A DNA stretch of 34,622 nt from Deltaproteobacteria bacterium (lineage in GTDB: Bacteria > Desulfobacterota > DSM-4660 > Desulfatiglandales > Desulfatiglandaceae): the NCBI GenBank assembly GCA_013349725.1, contig DUZB01000001.1:1-34622 (forward strand), given 5' to 3'. Made by a program: the position numbers and the translations under genes. Every line of letters begins with the position of its first letter. The stretch's first letter is position 1. The notes beneath the pieces are model-generated. The model was given only the letters and a program-made list of their open reading frames with translations. It searched no databases and had not been told where the DNA came from. This document shows, in pieces, positions 1-8,481 of the stretch.

Positions 1-348
1 GGCCGCGCAATGAAGCCATAGGCGGGGCCTGGAAAAAACACCCTCAGGGGGAGGGGGGTGTGAAAACACATCGTTCAAGGCCGTGGTAACAACCATGTTG
101 CGCAGATTCCTCGTGCCTACAAAAACCACGGCCCTGGAAATACTGTCCACTTTCTGTTTCAGCCCGAAAAAGGAGCTGTTCACCAACTTCAGCAGGCGAA
201 TGACCAGGGTGGGGTCCATCTTGATCACTTTTTCGAACTCCTGAATAGAGCTGTTTTCACCGGAAATAAGTTGTGTTAAACGGACCGCCACGGGGGACAG
301 GATCTTGGCGCTCTGAAATTTTTTCAACAGGATCAACGCTTCAGACAT
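1..348 (-). CDS. HDOD-domain protein, C-terminus cut by window edge
   Basis: The first 116 residues are visible and the reading frame runs off the window at position 1. After a short N-terminal helix the protein reads like an HDOD domain: a stretch with DPTLVIRLLKLVNSSFFG, then SISRAVVFVG and a following helix with RNLRNMVV. HDOD proteins are HD-superfamily relatives that usually lack phosphohydrolase activity and act in signalling. The ATG at 348 has CGGAGG about 6-8 bases upstream, which decides the start. It follows the GTPase gene on the same strand by about 85 bp. Nothing links it specifically to magnetosomes; it may be the first gene outside the island. The family call is by motif recognition and the full length is unknown. 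Confidence 0.75.
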   Translation of the reverse strand, partial: MSEALILLKKFQSAKILSPVAVRLTQLISGENSSIQEFEKVIKMDPTLVIRLLKLVNSSFFGLKQKVDSISRAVVFVGTRNLRNMVVTTALNDVFSHPPPPEGVFSRPRLWLHCAA

Positions 349-433
349 CCTCTGCGCCTCCGAAAAAAGTCGCGATTTTTCTGGCGGTACGATATGGGGA
401 TTTTCATATCCTGTCCCGGTCCCGCCGTCCCAC

Positions 434-2140
434 TTATGCTGTAAACGCCTCAAAGCCCTCCTTTGCCCGGTCTAAAATGGCAGCCAGAGCATCGGGGGGC
501 GTCTGCAGGGCCATGAGGCATTGCCTGTAGCGAAGCGATTGTTCTTCAATAATCGAGGCCAGCCCGTCTTTATGTCGTGTGGCCAGTTCATGGGTAATTT
601 TCGAGATTTCCTGGTATGCCAGCAGTTCGGTGGCGCCTTTGGTGATGAAGGGCGCCAGGGCCGAGTCCAGCGCCATATCCAGCATGGAAAAGCCGCCCCC
701 CAGGGCGGATGCCACAGCGATGAGGAGAACACCCCAAAGGATGGAGGCCGTGTAAATGCCCCACTTTGTCTTCTGGGAAAGGCCATCCGCCAGATCCTTG
801 AAACGCACCTCGATCCAATGCAGAAGCGCTTCCCGTTGTTTGACCATTCGGTCTTCAACGTCTTGCTCTGTGAGTGCAAGATCAGGTTGGCGCAGCGCCG
901 CCCCCAGGGGAAGGGCGGGATCTGCCGGGGACAGCTTTTCCAGCACCAGGCGATTGAATTGCTCCAATGCCGAAATCAGGGCGGTGGGATCAGCGTTTTT
1001 GCGAAGCCTGGCCAGGTCTTCCCGGCGGTTTTCATTTTTGCGGGCCTTACGCCCGGTCAGGAAACGAAGGGGTGTGAGGATAATGCCCTGGACCAGCCTC
1101 CTCGGTTTGCCCAGAAGATCATAACGAGCAAAAAGCCGCCTGATTTCCATGCGGATGTATTGGTTGCTGTTGGCCTTGAACCGATCTTCCTCGCCTTTCA
1201 AGAGGGCGTCAACGGCCTGAAGGGAAAGTTGTTTAAGCCGTTCCAGCCAAAGACGGGAGGCCTCTTCCTCGGTCTCGAGGAGATGGGCAAGTTGTACAAG
1301 TTTTTGTCGGCTGAGCGCCATGCGGGCCGTTTGCTGTTCCATATATATGGCGCGGGTTTTCTCGGGGACGAGATCCTCGCCAAAGGTTTTCAGAAAAGCC
1401 TGAACCACCGGTTCCCCGGACAGTTTTGCCGGAACGCCGCCGGCCACGCGGGGAAAAAGATAGATGCGTTCTTTTGACAGAGCCAGGCTCTGGGTTTCGG
1501 AAATTTTCAGAACGTCGGCGCGGTCAAATTCCCCAACCACCTTGTTGAGCAGGTAATAGACCGGCTTATGGTCTTCCAAAACCCTGCGCAGGACCTGAAC
1601 GGAAATGTCGTCGGCATACTTTTCAGGGCTTGCCACAAAGATCACCACATCGGCCAAAAGGTAGAGATCTTCCGCGATGCGGCGATTCTGTTCTTCCACG
1701 CTGTCCACGTCCGGGGAATCCACGACGATTAGATGGGAAAAACCCTCCCGGTTGTGCGGGATAACCGTCAGCCGGCCGGTAGCGCCGACAACCGCTCTCG
1801 CGGAGGCATCGGCAGGCGAATGGATGTGGATCAGTATTTCCGGAAAAGGAAATATATCTTTCCATCCAACGGTTTCGTGCGCATACGCGACCGGACCGAA
1901 GGTCTTGGGCCTTTCGATCCCCGCGAGACTTAATTCAGCGCCGCAAAGAACGTTGAAGAGTGTAGATTTTCCCGTTCCGGTGCCGCCCAGAAAGACGACC
2001 CATGGGTTCAGGTTTTTCGCCTTGTATTGGATGACCCCCAATTCACGGCTGAGTTCCCCGGTAAGGGCCGGGATGACCACGCCATCAGGCGACAGGCCGC
2101 AATAGCGGACATCCCGGATGGCGGAAAGAATGGGGTTCAA
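434..2140 (-). CDS. Dynamin-like membrane-associated GTPase
   Basis: A 568-residue P-loop GTPase. The G1 loop GGTGTGKST is at residues 52-60, G3 is DSPD at 141-144 (usual form DxxG), and NKVV at 199-202 sits where NKxD is expected, so base specificity may be relaxed. A long helical region follows (about 280-450), then a hydrophobic segment near 463-500 and a helical tail. GTPase head, helical stalk and membrane segment together suggest the dynamin/bacterial dynamin-like superfamily, which remodels membranes. The start is TTG with GAGG 9 bases upstream; no better start is visible in frame. It begins 14 bp after the aquaporin gene, so it may be co-transcribed with the magnetosome genes. A role in magnetosome membranes is possible but unsupported. 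Confidence 0.7.
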   Translation of the reverse strand: MNPILSAIRDVRYCGLSPDGVVIPALTGELSRELGVIQYKAKNLNPWVVFLGGTGTGKSTLFNVLCGAELSLAGIERPKTFGPVAYAHETVGWKDIFPFPEILIHIHSPADASARAVVGATGRLTVIPHNREGFSHLIVVDSPDVDSVEEQNRRIAEDLYLLADVVIFVASPEKYADDISVQVLRRVLEDHKPVYYLLNKVVGEFDRADVLKISETQSLALSKERIYLFPRVAGGVPAKLSGEPVVQAFLKTFGEDLVPEKTRAIYMEQQTARMALSRQKLVQLAHLLETEEEASRLWLERLKQLSLQAVDALLKGEEDRFKANSNQYIRMEIRRLFARYDLLGKPRRLVQGIILTPLRFLTGRKARKNENRREDLARLRKNADPTALISALEQFNRLVLEKLSPADPALPLGAALRQPDLALTEQDVEDRMVKQREALLHWIEVRFKDLADGLSQKTKWGIYTASILWGVLLIAVASALGGGFSMLDMALDSALAPFITKGATELLAYQEISKITHELATRHKDGLASIIEEQSLRYRQCLMALQTPPDALAAILDRAKEGFEAFTA

Positions 2141-2154
2141 AAGAGATTTCCTCG

Positions 2155-2904
2155 TCAGGGCTTGAATTCACAATGACAGTTAAAAAGACACGGGCCGTCG
2201 GTCTTGTAACACAGCTTGCTGCATGCCGGCTGTGTTCCCCCGGTTGCACCCCTAAAAAACCCGTAAGCGGCAAACGCCGCCAACGCCGAAGCGGCAAAGT
2301 AGATCCAGAGATAATCAAAACGGCCCAACAGAAGCGCGGGTCCCAAATTCCGTGCGGGATTGAGACCGGCGCCTGAAATGGAGGCAAACAGGGTCGTTGC
2401 CGCTACGATATAAATCCCGACGACAATTCCGGTGAACCGCCCTGAATTATCGGAAGATATAAAAGAAAAGATGGCCACAATCATCGAAAAGACCACCATA
2501 AATTCAACAAAAAAGACCAACAGAACCGAAGAATTTACACCCGGAAGCGCCAGTGCGGCGCTGAGACGTTGCCAATCAAACAAGGTAAAGGCGATCCAGG
2601 CCCCTAAAACGGCGCCGGCAAATTGTGCGGCAATGTAGCCAAGGGTATCGATGCCGCTCATTAATCCGTTCAGCCAAAAGGCAGTGGTTACGGCCGGATT
2701 AACATGTCCGCCGCTTCTTTTTCCCAAAGGCGAATACACCACCGCGACAAGGCCCATTGCAAAAAAAAGCCCGATGATCAAATATGTGACGACATCAGGC
2801 AGATTCAGAGGGCTAACCAGATAAATACCCGTAAGTCCTGCAAACAGAAGGACCGCCGTGCCCAGTAACTCACAGAAATATTCCGTCCAGTGCAATGTTT
2901 CCAT
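2155..2904 (-). CDS. Aquaporin/MIP-family channel with Cys-rich tail
   Basis: A 249-residue six-helix MIP channel. Both pore signatures are present: GGHVNPAVT (NPA at residues 69-71) and GAGLNPARNLGP (NPA at 182-184), with the selectivity-filter Arg directly after the second NPA. The length is normal for AqpZ/GlpF types. The oddity is the C-terminal tail, which carries five cysteines at about residues 228, 232, 239, 243 and 245; this looks like a metal- or redox-sensitive tail and I do not know it from standard aquaporins. The ATG at 2904 is preceded closely by AAAGGGG. It starts 6 bp after the MamN-like transporter stop, so both are likely one transcript. The substrate (water, glycerol, peroxide or another small solute) cannot be told from sequence. 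Confidence 0.85.
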   Translation of the reverse strand: METLHWTEYFCELLGTAVLLFAGLTGIYLVSPLNLPDVVTYLIIGLFFAMGLVAVVYSPLGKRSGGHVNPAVTTAFWLNGLMSGIDTLGYIAAQFAGAVLGAWIAFTLFDWQRLSAALALPGVNSSVLLVFFVEFMVVFSMIVAIFSFISSDNSGRFTGIVVGIYIVAATTLFASISGAGLNPARNLGPALLLGRFDYLWIYFAASALAAFAAYGFFRGATGGTQPACSKLCYKTDGPCLFNCHCEFKP

Positions 2905-2910
2905 CCCCTT

Positions 2911-4233
2911 TCAAATCCTCAATAAAACAAACACCAATCCCCCGACCTGGATAATGGCGTAAGAAACGATCCCGAACGGCAAAAAGGTCATAAAGTCAAA
3001 TTTCGCCCTTCGCCCGTCTCTCGTTGTCAACCCCGATTTCTCCACGATGGATTGCGCCAGGGGCCCCGCGGTCGCGGCGGTCAGAAGAAAGCTCGATCCG
3101 GCGCATACGGACAGGGCCAGCCCGACATAGACGGTCTCTCCGGGAACGCCCCCCCTGGCGATGATCTGCTGCGCGATGGGCAGCATAGTCGCCATGCTGG
3201 GACCCGCGGAGAAGATTGCCGTGGAGATCCCGCAACATATCATCAAGGCGCATACAAGGCTCTTTGTATCTGTAAAATAGACCGTCATGAACCCGGCAAT
3301 ATCACCCAGGATACCGGAGCCCGCCATACAGGATACCATGAGAAAAAGAGCCGTCAAGAAAAGAATGGATTCAAAATCAACCTGATGTCTGACAATATCC
3401 TCCGCCGCTCGGTTCTTGATGACCATAAACGACCCTATCCCGAGAAAGCAGATGACGCCCGGACTCAACCCGATCCTTCCTGCGATAACCCATAAGCCGA
3501 ACATGATGCAGAAGACGCCTGACCCGGGATACAGAATCGTCTTATCAATGGTATAATTCCGGTATAGTTTGGCCATGGAAACCAATGCCAGCGATCTCTC
3601 CAGGGGAGCCGCATCCTCACTTCCTTTTCGGTTGTAATAAACGGCGTACAGCACCAGAATCACACCAAACAGCAGAAGACACATGGGAAAAGCCAGAATC
3701 AAATATCTCACAAAGGAAATGCTCCCGGTGCCCATCAGGAGTATTGCCGGGAAGTCGCCGATGGGGGTGGCGGCGCCCCCCAGGTTGCAGGCCACAATCA
3801 CCATGGAAAAGCACAGGGCGATGAATCCCTGAGTCGCACCGAGGGCTTTTAATATGCTCAAGAGTACCGGCAGAATCAACAGGAGGGCGGTCAGGTTATT
3901 CAATGCGCAGGAAATGATGAACATGATCGAAGAGAACATGATTAACACCAGGAGATATTTGCCCCGGCTCGCACGAGAACACCAGACCGCAAGAGAGTTG
4001 AACAGACGACTCCCGGCAAGCAGGGACGAAAAAATCCCCAATCCCAATAGAATGACCAATACATCCCAGGGAACGCCGTTATAGATGCTCGATATGCGCT
4101 GGTTCCCCCATGTGGCGGCAATAGTCATGGTGACCGTTGCTCCGGTGAAAATAACAACCATCTTCCTGGCCGGAATCAGGGCCTGGATGATTAAGGTTGC
4201 GATCATAACGATGATGAGAACACTGCCGATCAT
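2911..4233 (-). CDS. IT-superfamily (ArsB/NhaD-type) ion transporter, MamN-like
   Basis: A 440-residue very hydrophobic protein with about 11-12 membrane segments. Its features are those of the ion transporter superfamily containing ArsB, NhaD and CitMHS, including a re-entrant loop region with NNLTALLLILPV near residue 113 and CNLGGAATPIGDFPA near 149-163. MamN of the mamAB operon belongs to this superfamily, is of nearly the same length, and has been proposed to move protons out of the magnetosome as mineral forms. That assignment is inference from family and context; sequence alone does not separate MamN from an ordinary Na+/H+ antiporter. The ATG at 4233 has GGGGAA upstream. It lies 17 bp after the 227-residue unknown gene and 6 bp before the aquaporin gene. 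Confidence 0.75.
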   Translation of the reverse strand: MIGSVLIIVMIATLIIQALIPARKMVVIFTGATVTMTIAATWGNQRISSIYNGVPWDVLVILLGLGIFSSLLAGSRLFNSLAVWCSRASRGKYLLVLIMFSSIMFIISCALNNLTALLLILPVLLSILKALGATQGFIALCFSMVIVACNLGGAATPIGDFPAILLMGTGSISFVRYLILAFPMCLLLFGVILVLYAVYYNRKGSEDAAPLERSLALVSMAKLYRNYTIDKTILYPGSGVFCIMFGLWVIAGRIGLSPGVICFLGIGSFMVIKNRAAEDIVRHQVDFESILFLTALFLMVSCMAGSGILGDIAGFMTVYFTDTKSLVCALMICCGISTAIFSAGPSMATMLPIAQQIIARGGVPGETVYVGLALSVCAGSSFLLTAATAGPLAQSIVEKSGLTTRDGRRAKFDFMTFLPFGIVSYAIIQVGGLVFVLLRI

Positions 4234-4250
4234 TGTTTTCCCCGGTTTTC

Positions 4251-4934
4251 CTATAGAATGCTGAATGAGTGCGTGAAAAACTGACCAGTCGTATAAAGAG
4301 GGGCCATATCACCCAGGTATCTGTTATAGCCTGCCAGTATATTTAAACCGATAATCCGGTTATATAAACTCCTGACATCGGGACCAACAGCCCTGTAGGT
4401 GACGGGGTAAATGAAGGAGTCCTCCTCCATCCGGCAGAAAGCATACGAAATCAGCACGCTGCGCGCTCCCCCGAGCCCCATGACCCCCCGGACGTCAATC
4501 AAATGAACATTGGGTGGAAAGTTGGCCAGGACCCTTTCCGCTTCAATGGTCTCCGAGTGTGGAATTAGATAAAACCGGGATTCCGGCAGTTTCCTGCAAA
4601 GACGGTCCAGGATAACGGATTCTATGCCGACCACCACAATGGTGGAATAGGGTCTTAATTGGTCGATTAACAGGTTCGTCTTCTCCTCGATGATCTGTTC
4701 GGTTTCAACGGGAGAAAGACTGCTTTCTATAAGCTCGCCATACAGCGGGAAATCTCCGGCCAGGATTTCAGCAAGCCGGGCGACTTCCTCTTCACCGGCC
4801 AGCCGATGGACCGTATCCTGCAAAATCAGGGCAGCACTGAAAGCGCCCAATTCCGAAATCAGGGCGGAAATGGTCCTCATAATCCCCTTGGGGTCCACAT
4901 CTATTATGGGGACGATGGCTGCCGCTTCAGTCAT
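4251..4934 (-). CDS. Soluble protein of unknown function, coupled to response regulator
   Basis: A 227-residue protein I do not recognise. It has no membrane segment or signal peptide. The second half alternates strands and helices in a Rossmann-like way: STIVVVGIESVILDRLCRKL, then RFYLIPHSETIEAERVL, then VHLIDVRGVMGLGG. This could be a nucleotide- or ligand-binding fold, but no catalytic motif is clear. Its ATG overlaps the stop of the upstream response-regulator gene as ATGA (4931-4934), which implies translational coupling and probably a shared pathway. It sits between the regulator and the MamN-like transporter, so it may be an output partner of the regulator (inference). Confidence 0.7.
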   Translation of the reverse strand: MTEAAAIVPIIDVDPKGIMRTISALISELGAFSAALILQDTVHRLAGEEEVARLAEILAGDFPLYGELIESSLSPVETEQIIEEKTNLLIDQLRPYSTIVVVGIESVILDRLCRKLPESRFYLIPHSETIEAERVLANFPPNVHLIDVRGVMGLGGARSVLISYAFCRMEEDSFIYPVTYRAVGPDVRSLYNRIIGLNILAGYNRYLGDMAPLYTTGQFFTHSFSIL

Positions 4935-5899
4935 AGGGATTTCCTTTGGTCGGGCGCCTCTTTATTTTGCGGGGCGGTTTCCCCTATGATCTGATGAAAA
5001 GATTCATACACGTGGAGCATCAGAACATTTGCAAATACCTCGTGGGGGGGACCCGTCAGGAGGTTCCTGGCGGCTTCCGCAATGCGCTCCTTGTTATTTT
5101 CGAAAATTTTCGTCAGCAGGCGACCCGGTATCCCCAGTGGAACGGCCCTTGCCGCATCCATCAACCGGTTCCCCTGCAAACGGGCGCCGGTGTTCCGCTC
5201 TGCGGGTTTTCGAGGCTTTTGTAATGGAGAAGAGGTTTCTTGAAGCGCACCATCGATGGTCTCATAGGGATAGGGCACAATTTTCTTCCCCATTCTTTCG
5301 GCCAGGCGCAGAAGCAATTCGTTGAGGATCGCCAGAAAAACGCCATTGGTTTGCCGCCGGTGCAGAGGACCCTCCTTCAATATGATTCTAAAGGTATAGG
5401 CCCATTCATCGGCATCCGGGACCAGAGAGGAGATCGCGCCAAAATCCAATGAATCCACCGGGGAATGCTTTTCTTCCGTCTGAAGTTTTTCCTTCAGCTG
5501 TTCGCTCAACCTGCGATATGCTTCGCCTTCGAGCAAGGAATCCACTTTTCGCCTGACAATCTGAGGCGGGGTGGCTTTACAGATAAAATCGTTCACCCCC
5601 AATTCCAAGCACTTCTGCCATTCGGAATCCCTGATGTCATTGGGCGCGCTCAAGAGGACAACCGGCATCCGTAAGGAGGGTCTCGCGCTCCTTAACTCAC
5701 GAAGAAATTCAACCCCCGTGTGCTGGTCGGGAAAGGAGTAGTCCAGTAGAATAATGTCGGCGCTATCCACCAAGGCCCAGGGGATGCCTGAAACCCCGGT
5801 CTGTAAATCGAAACTGTAATCCGGGTCTTTGCCAAAGGATTTAAAGACATCTGCTAATACTTTTGGCGCTTCATCATCGATCAAAAGAAGTCTGTACAT
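4931..5899 (-). CDS. Response regulator with unknown C-terminal domain
   Basis: A 322-residue protein with an N-terminal receiver domain (about residues 1-120). The acidic pair DD is at 8-9, the phospho-acceptor Asp is in LLDYSFP at 53, Ser84 is in LLSAP, and the conserved Lys is at 108 in ICKA, so the domain looks functional. Residues 125-322 match no output domain I know: no helix-turn-helix, GGDEF or EAL motif is visible, and the region is mostly helical and charged. No histidine kinase is in the window. The ATG at 5899 has GAGGAAAAG just upstream. It is coupled by ATGA overlap to the next gene. It may link magnetosome formation or chain function to a signal, but that is inference. Confidence 0.8.
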   Translation of the reverse strand: MYRLLLIDDEAPKVLADVFKSFGKDPDYSFDLQTGVSGIPWALVDSADIILLDYSFPDQHTGVEFLRELRSARPSLRMPVVLLSAPNDIRDSEWQKCLELGVNDFICKATPPQIVRRKVDSLLEGEAYRRLSEQLKEKLQTEEKHSPVDSLDFGAISSLVPDADEWAYTFRIILKEGPLHRRQTNGVFLAILNELLLRLAERMGKKIVPYPYETIDGALQETSSPLQKPRKPAERNTGARLQGNRLMDAARAVPLGIPGRLLTKIFENNKERIAEAARNLLTGPPHEVFANVLMLHVYESFHQIIGETAPQNKEAPDQRKSL

Positions 5900-5967
5900 A
5901 CTTTTCCTCGCTCTTACGCTAATGAATTCATGCTGAATTTCTTAACTCCGGGGGGCAGCCGCCCTGT

Positions 5968-7182
5968 TTACAAGGCCGGCGCCACCCTCTTGGACATCGG
6001 CGTATAAGCAAACCTGGGATCTACCTTGATCACCGTCTTCATCCCGGGAAATTCCTCCCGTACCCTCTTGCTTACGAAGCGGACGATATCATAGCGTTCC
6101 TTTTCGCCCTCCTCTTTCTCCAGCACTATATCGAAAACAGCGCTGCATTTGCCAAGGCTGCAACCGATTATCCTCAGATCATGGAAGGAACGGACGCGTT
6201 GTTCTTTGGAAATAATTTCCGCTATCTTCCGCTCTATGGCATGATATTCGGGATGATCCATGTTTATGGGATCCACGTGAGCAATGACCGTCCCTCCGAA
6301 CTTTTGACCGATGCGCTCCTCAACCGCCTCGGAAAGCGCATGGAGTTCAAATGCAGACGCCTTGTCGGACACCTCGATGTGCAGTGAGACAATGACGGTT
6401 TGTCCGTATTTATGATAGATGATGTCATGAACGCCCTGTACGCCCTCGAAAGCGCTCGCAATACCCTCTATCTCCATGATCGTCTCGGGTGACGGGGCTT
6501 CTCCGAGCAAAGGGCTGACCGCCTCTTTGGCTATGGAATAGGCGGAATAAAATATGATCAGGGAAACAAAAGCGCCCATGATTCCATCCACCCCTCGAAA
6601 TCCAAAATGCGCCGCGACAAGCGCTACAACCACCAGCCCGGTGGCCAAGACATCGGTGCGATGATGAAGGGCGTCCGCCTTGAGCGCTTGTGAGTCAATC
6701 ATATCCCCGAGTTGATAGGCAAAGCGCGCCATCAGTTCCTTGATGATAATGGTGGCTGCGATGATCAAAATCACCCCTGGCGAGGCGGCGGACGCCTGTG
6801 GTCCGGAGATGCTCTGAATCGATTCTTTCAGCAACTCAAAACCGGCGATAAAAAGCAACACCGCAACGATGAGGGTCGCTACGGCCTCCGTCCTCCCGTG
6901 ACCAAACGGGTGTTCCTCGTCGGATGCCTTTCGGGCGATCTTGAAACCAATGATAACCACCACCGAAGTCACACTGTCGGCAAGCGTGTGCACGGCATCG
7001 GCAATCAAGGCCACGCTTTTAATGGAAAGGCCGATGCTTATCTTGACGGCAAACAGGAGGATGTTAATGACAATGCTTGTCCACCCTTCAAGTGCCCCGT
7101 ATTTTGCCCTGACCTTTAAGTCATCGATCTGCTGATGGTCTTTAATCGATTTTAAGACTACCCAGCGCGTGAATTTTTTCAT
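5968..7182 (-). CDS. Cation diffusion facilitator, canonical metal site, long C-terminus
   Basis: A 404-residue CDF transporter, longer than the usual 300 residues. Six membrane helices are followed by a cytoplasmic ferredoxin-like domain that appears extended or duplicated: two successive segments resemble the CDF C-terminal fold (about 225-310 and 315-395). The transport site is intact, with H65 and D69 in helix 2 (AVHTLAD) and H173 and D177 in helix 5 (ALHHRTD). The EEHPFGHGRTE motif follows helix 2. By family it exports divalent metals (Fe, Zn, Mn) in exchange for protons. The ATG at 7182 has AGAGG six bases upstream. It is the only one of the four CDF proteins here with both canonical HxxxD pairs, so it is the best candidate for a true metal pump. 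It is not clearly MamB or MamM. Confidence 0.9.
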   Translation of the reverse strand: MKKFTRWVVLKSIKDHQQIDDLKVRAKYGALEGWTSIVINILLFAVKISIGLSIKSVALIADAVHTLADSVTSVVVIIGFKIARKASDEEHPFGHGRTEAVATLIVAVLLFIAGFELLKESIQSISGPQASAASPGVILIIAATIIIKELMARFAYQLGDMIDSQALKADALHHRTDVLATGLVVVALVAAHFGFRGVDGIMGAFVSLIIFYSAYSIAKEAVSPLLGEAPSPETIMEIEGIASAFEGVQGVHDIIYHKYGQTVIVSLHIEVSDKASAFELHALSEAVEERIGQKFGGTVIAHVDPINMDHPEYHAIERKIAEIISKEQRVRSFHDLRIIGCSLGKCSAVFDIVLEKEEGEKERYDIVRFVSKRVREEFPGMKTVIKVDPRFAYTPMSKRVAPAL

Positions 7183-7208
7183 CGGATGCCTCTACATCCC
7201 TCGAAGGG

Positions 7209-8453
7209 TTAATACGGGTACATCTTTTCCATATCACCGGCTTTTTCTTCCACCTTCGTATCCCCCGCCACGTCGGTTTTCAGGGCGGGTTCTTCCGCCG
7301 CCATCGGCAAAACCGGGGCCATTTTTTCTACGGCGGCCGAAATGGCGCCAACTTCTTCCGACAGAAGGCGTATTCTTCCTTCAAGCTCCATGATTGCCGA
7401 TCGATCCGCGGGGATTTCATTTACAGTCGTCTTCTCCATGTCGGATACCGGTTTTTCCTCCTGCGGCGCCGGTTTCCTTTCGAGCAACAGTGTTCGTATT
7501 TCTTTGATCTGTGCTTCAATCACTCCCACTTTTTCCACCAATTGCCGCACTCCTCCTGATACGCTCACCGGATCATCGCCGTTTTTTAGAGGTTCAACAC
7601 GTTGTAGCCGGGAAGCCGGCGCCGCATATTTGATCCGGCTCGGAAGTTCCACTCCCCCTTCTCTTTCCGATATGGGCTGCCGCACTATTTCCTGGTTGGC
7701 GCCAAGGTGTAAGGGTCCGTTCGCAAAGTAGTCTTTGATCCCCGCCAGAGCCGTCGTAATATTCGGCTGGTTGGCCTCGTTGAGTCCGAACAATCCCAAA
7801 ACGGCCGCAATGGACAGGTAAATTCCGACGCACAGGAAGCCGTAACCGCGGGTACCCCCGGACAAAATATTCTTTATCTGCAAGAATAGGTACATGACGA
7901 CACCGATGGGGAGAAGAAACTCTATCATGATGTAAGAAGGGTTGAGAAAAAACGGCCATTCGTAAAAAAAAGGGAGGTCGCCGATGACCTGATACAGCGT
8001 CAGATTGTTCCTGAGCCCCATGATAAAGGGCAAACAGCAGAAGAGGGACAAGAGAAAGAATACCAGAACCACCAGCGGTCTTGCGCGCAGAAAAAAAAGG
8101 GAGGCATGGATCAGGAGCGCCGATGATAAAAAGTATATGTAAAGGAGCTTATAATAAGAAATCCCGAAGATGAGCAGATGTTGCGCCGGATGAGGCCACT
8201 TGATCAGGTATACCAGCAAGAGGGGAAAGGCAAACCCCACAAGCAAAAACACCATAAAGAAGACGAACTTCCGGCCTTCCTTTCGAGGACCTTTATGGCG
8301 TAGGGGCGCATCCCTTTCGGACGTGTCTCTTTCAAGCGCATCCTTTTCGGGGACATCCCTTTTGGAAACAGCTTTTTTCGGGACATCCTGTTGGACGCCT
8401 TCCAGGAAGTAGCTATCTTCGGAGATACGGTCTGATTCTTTGTCCTGATCCAC
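7209..8453 (-). CDS. Polytopic membrane protein of unknown function
   Basis: A 414-residue protein I do not recognise. Residues 1-60 are hydrophilic and contain short degenerate repeats of charged residues (RDVPEKDALERDTSERDAP). Residues about 62-225 hold five to six hydrophobic helices. Residues 230-414 are hydrophilic with a predicted coiled coil (about 300-380) and an acidic, Ala/Glu-rich end. The start is GTG at 8453 with GAAAGAG seven bases upstream; no ATG in frame is better. It sits between two CDF genes, with a 26-bp gap to the next one, so it is probably in the same transcript. A membrane anchor linking the vesicle to the coiled-coil proteins would fit the topology, but this is only inference. 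Confidence 0.75.
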   Translation of the reverse strand: MDQDKESDRISEDSYFLEGVQQDVPKKAVSKRDVPEKDALERDTSERDAPLRHKGPRKEGRKFVFFMVFLLVGFAFPLLLVYLIKWPHPAQHLLIFGISYYKLLYIYFLSSALLIHASLFFLRARPLVVLVFFLLSLFCCLPFIMGLRNNLTLYQVIGDLPFFYEWPFFLNPSYIMIEFLLPIGVVMYLFLQIKNILSGGTRGYGFLCVGIYLSIAAVLGLFGLNEANQPNITTALAGIKDYFANGPLHLGANQEIVRQPISEREGGVELPSRIKYAAPASRLQRVEPLKNGDDPVSVSGGVRQLVEKVGVIEAQIKEIRTLLLERKPAPQEEKPVSDMEKTTVNEIPADRSAIMELEGRIRLLSEEVGAISAAVEKMAPVLPMAAEEPALKTDVAGDTKVEEKAGDMEKMYPY

Positions 8454-8481
8454 AAGAATGCTCTTTCGTTCATGCCGGTTT

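Noticed and set aside
521..1477. Plus-strand open frame of 318 codons over the GTPase gene
   Set aside because: It is a shadow of the GTPase; no ribosome site or domain supports it.
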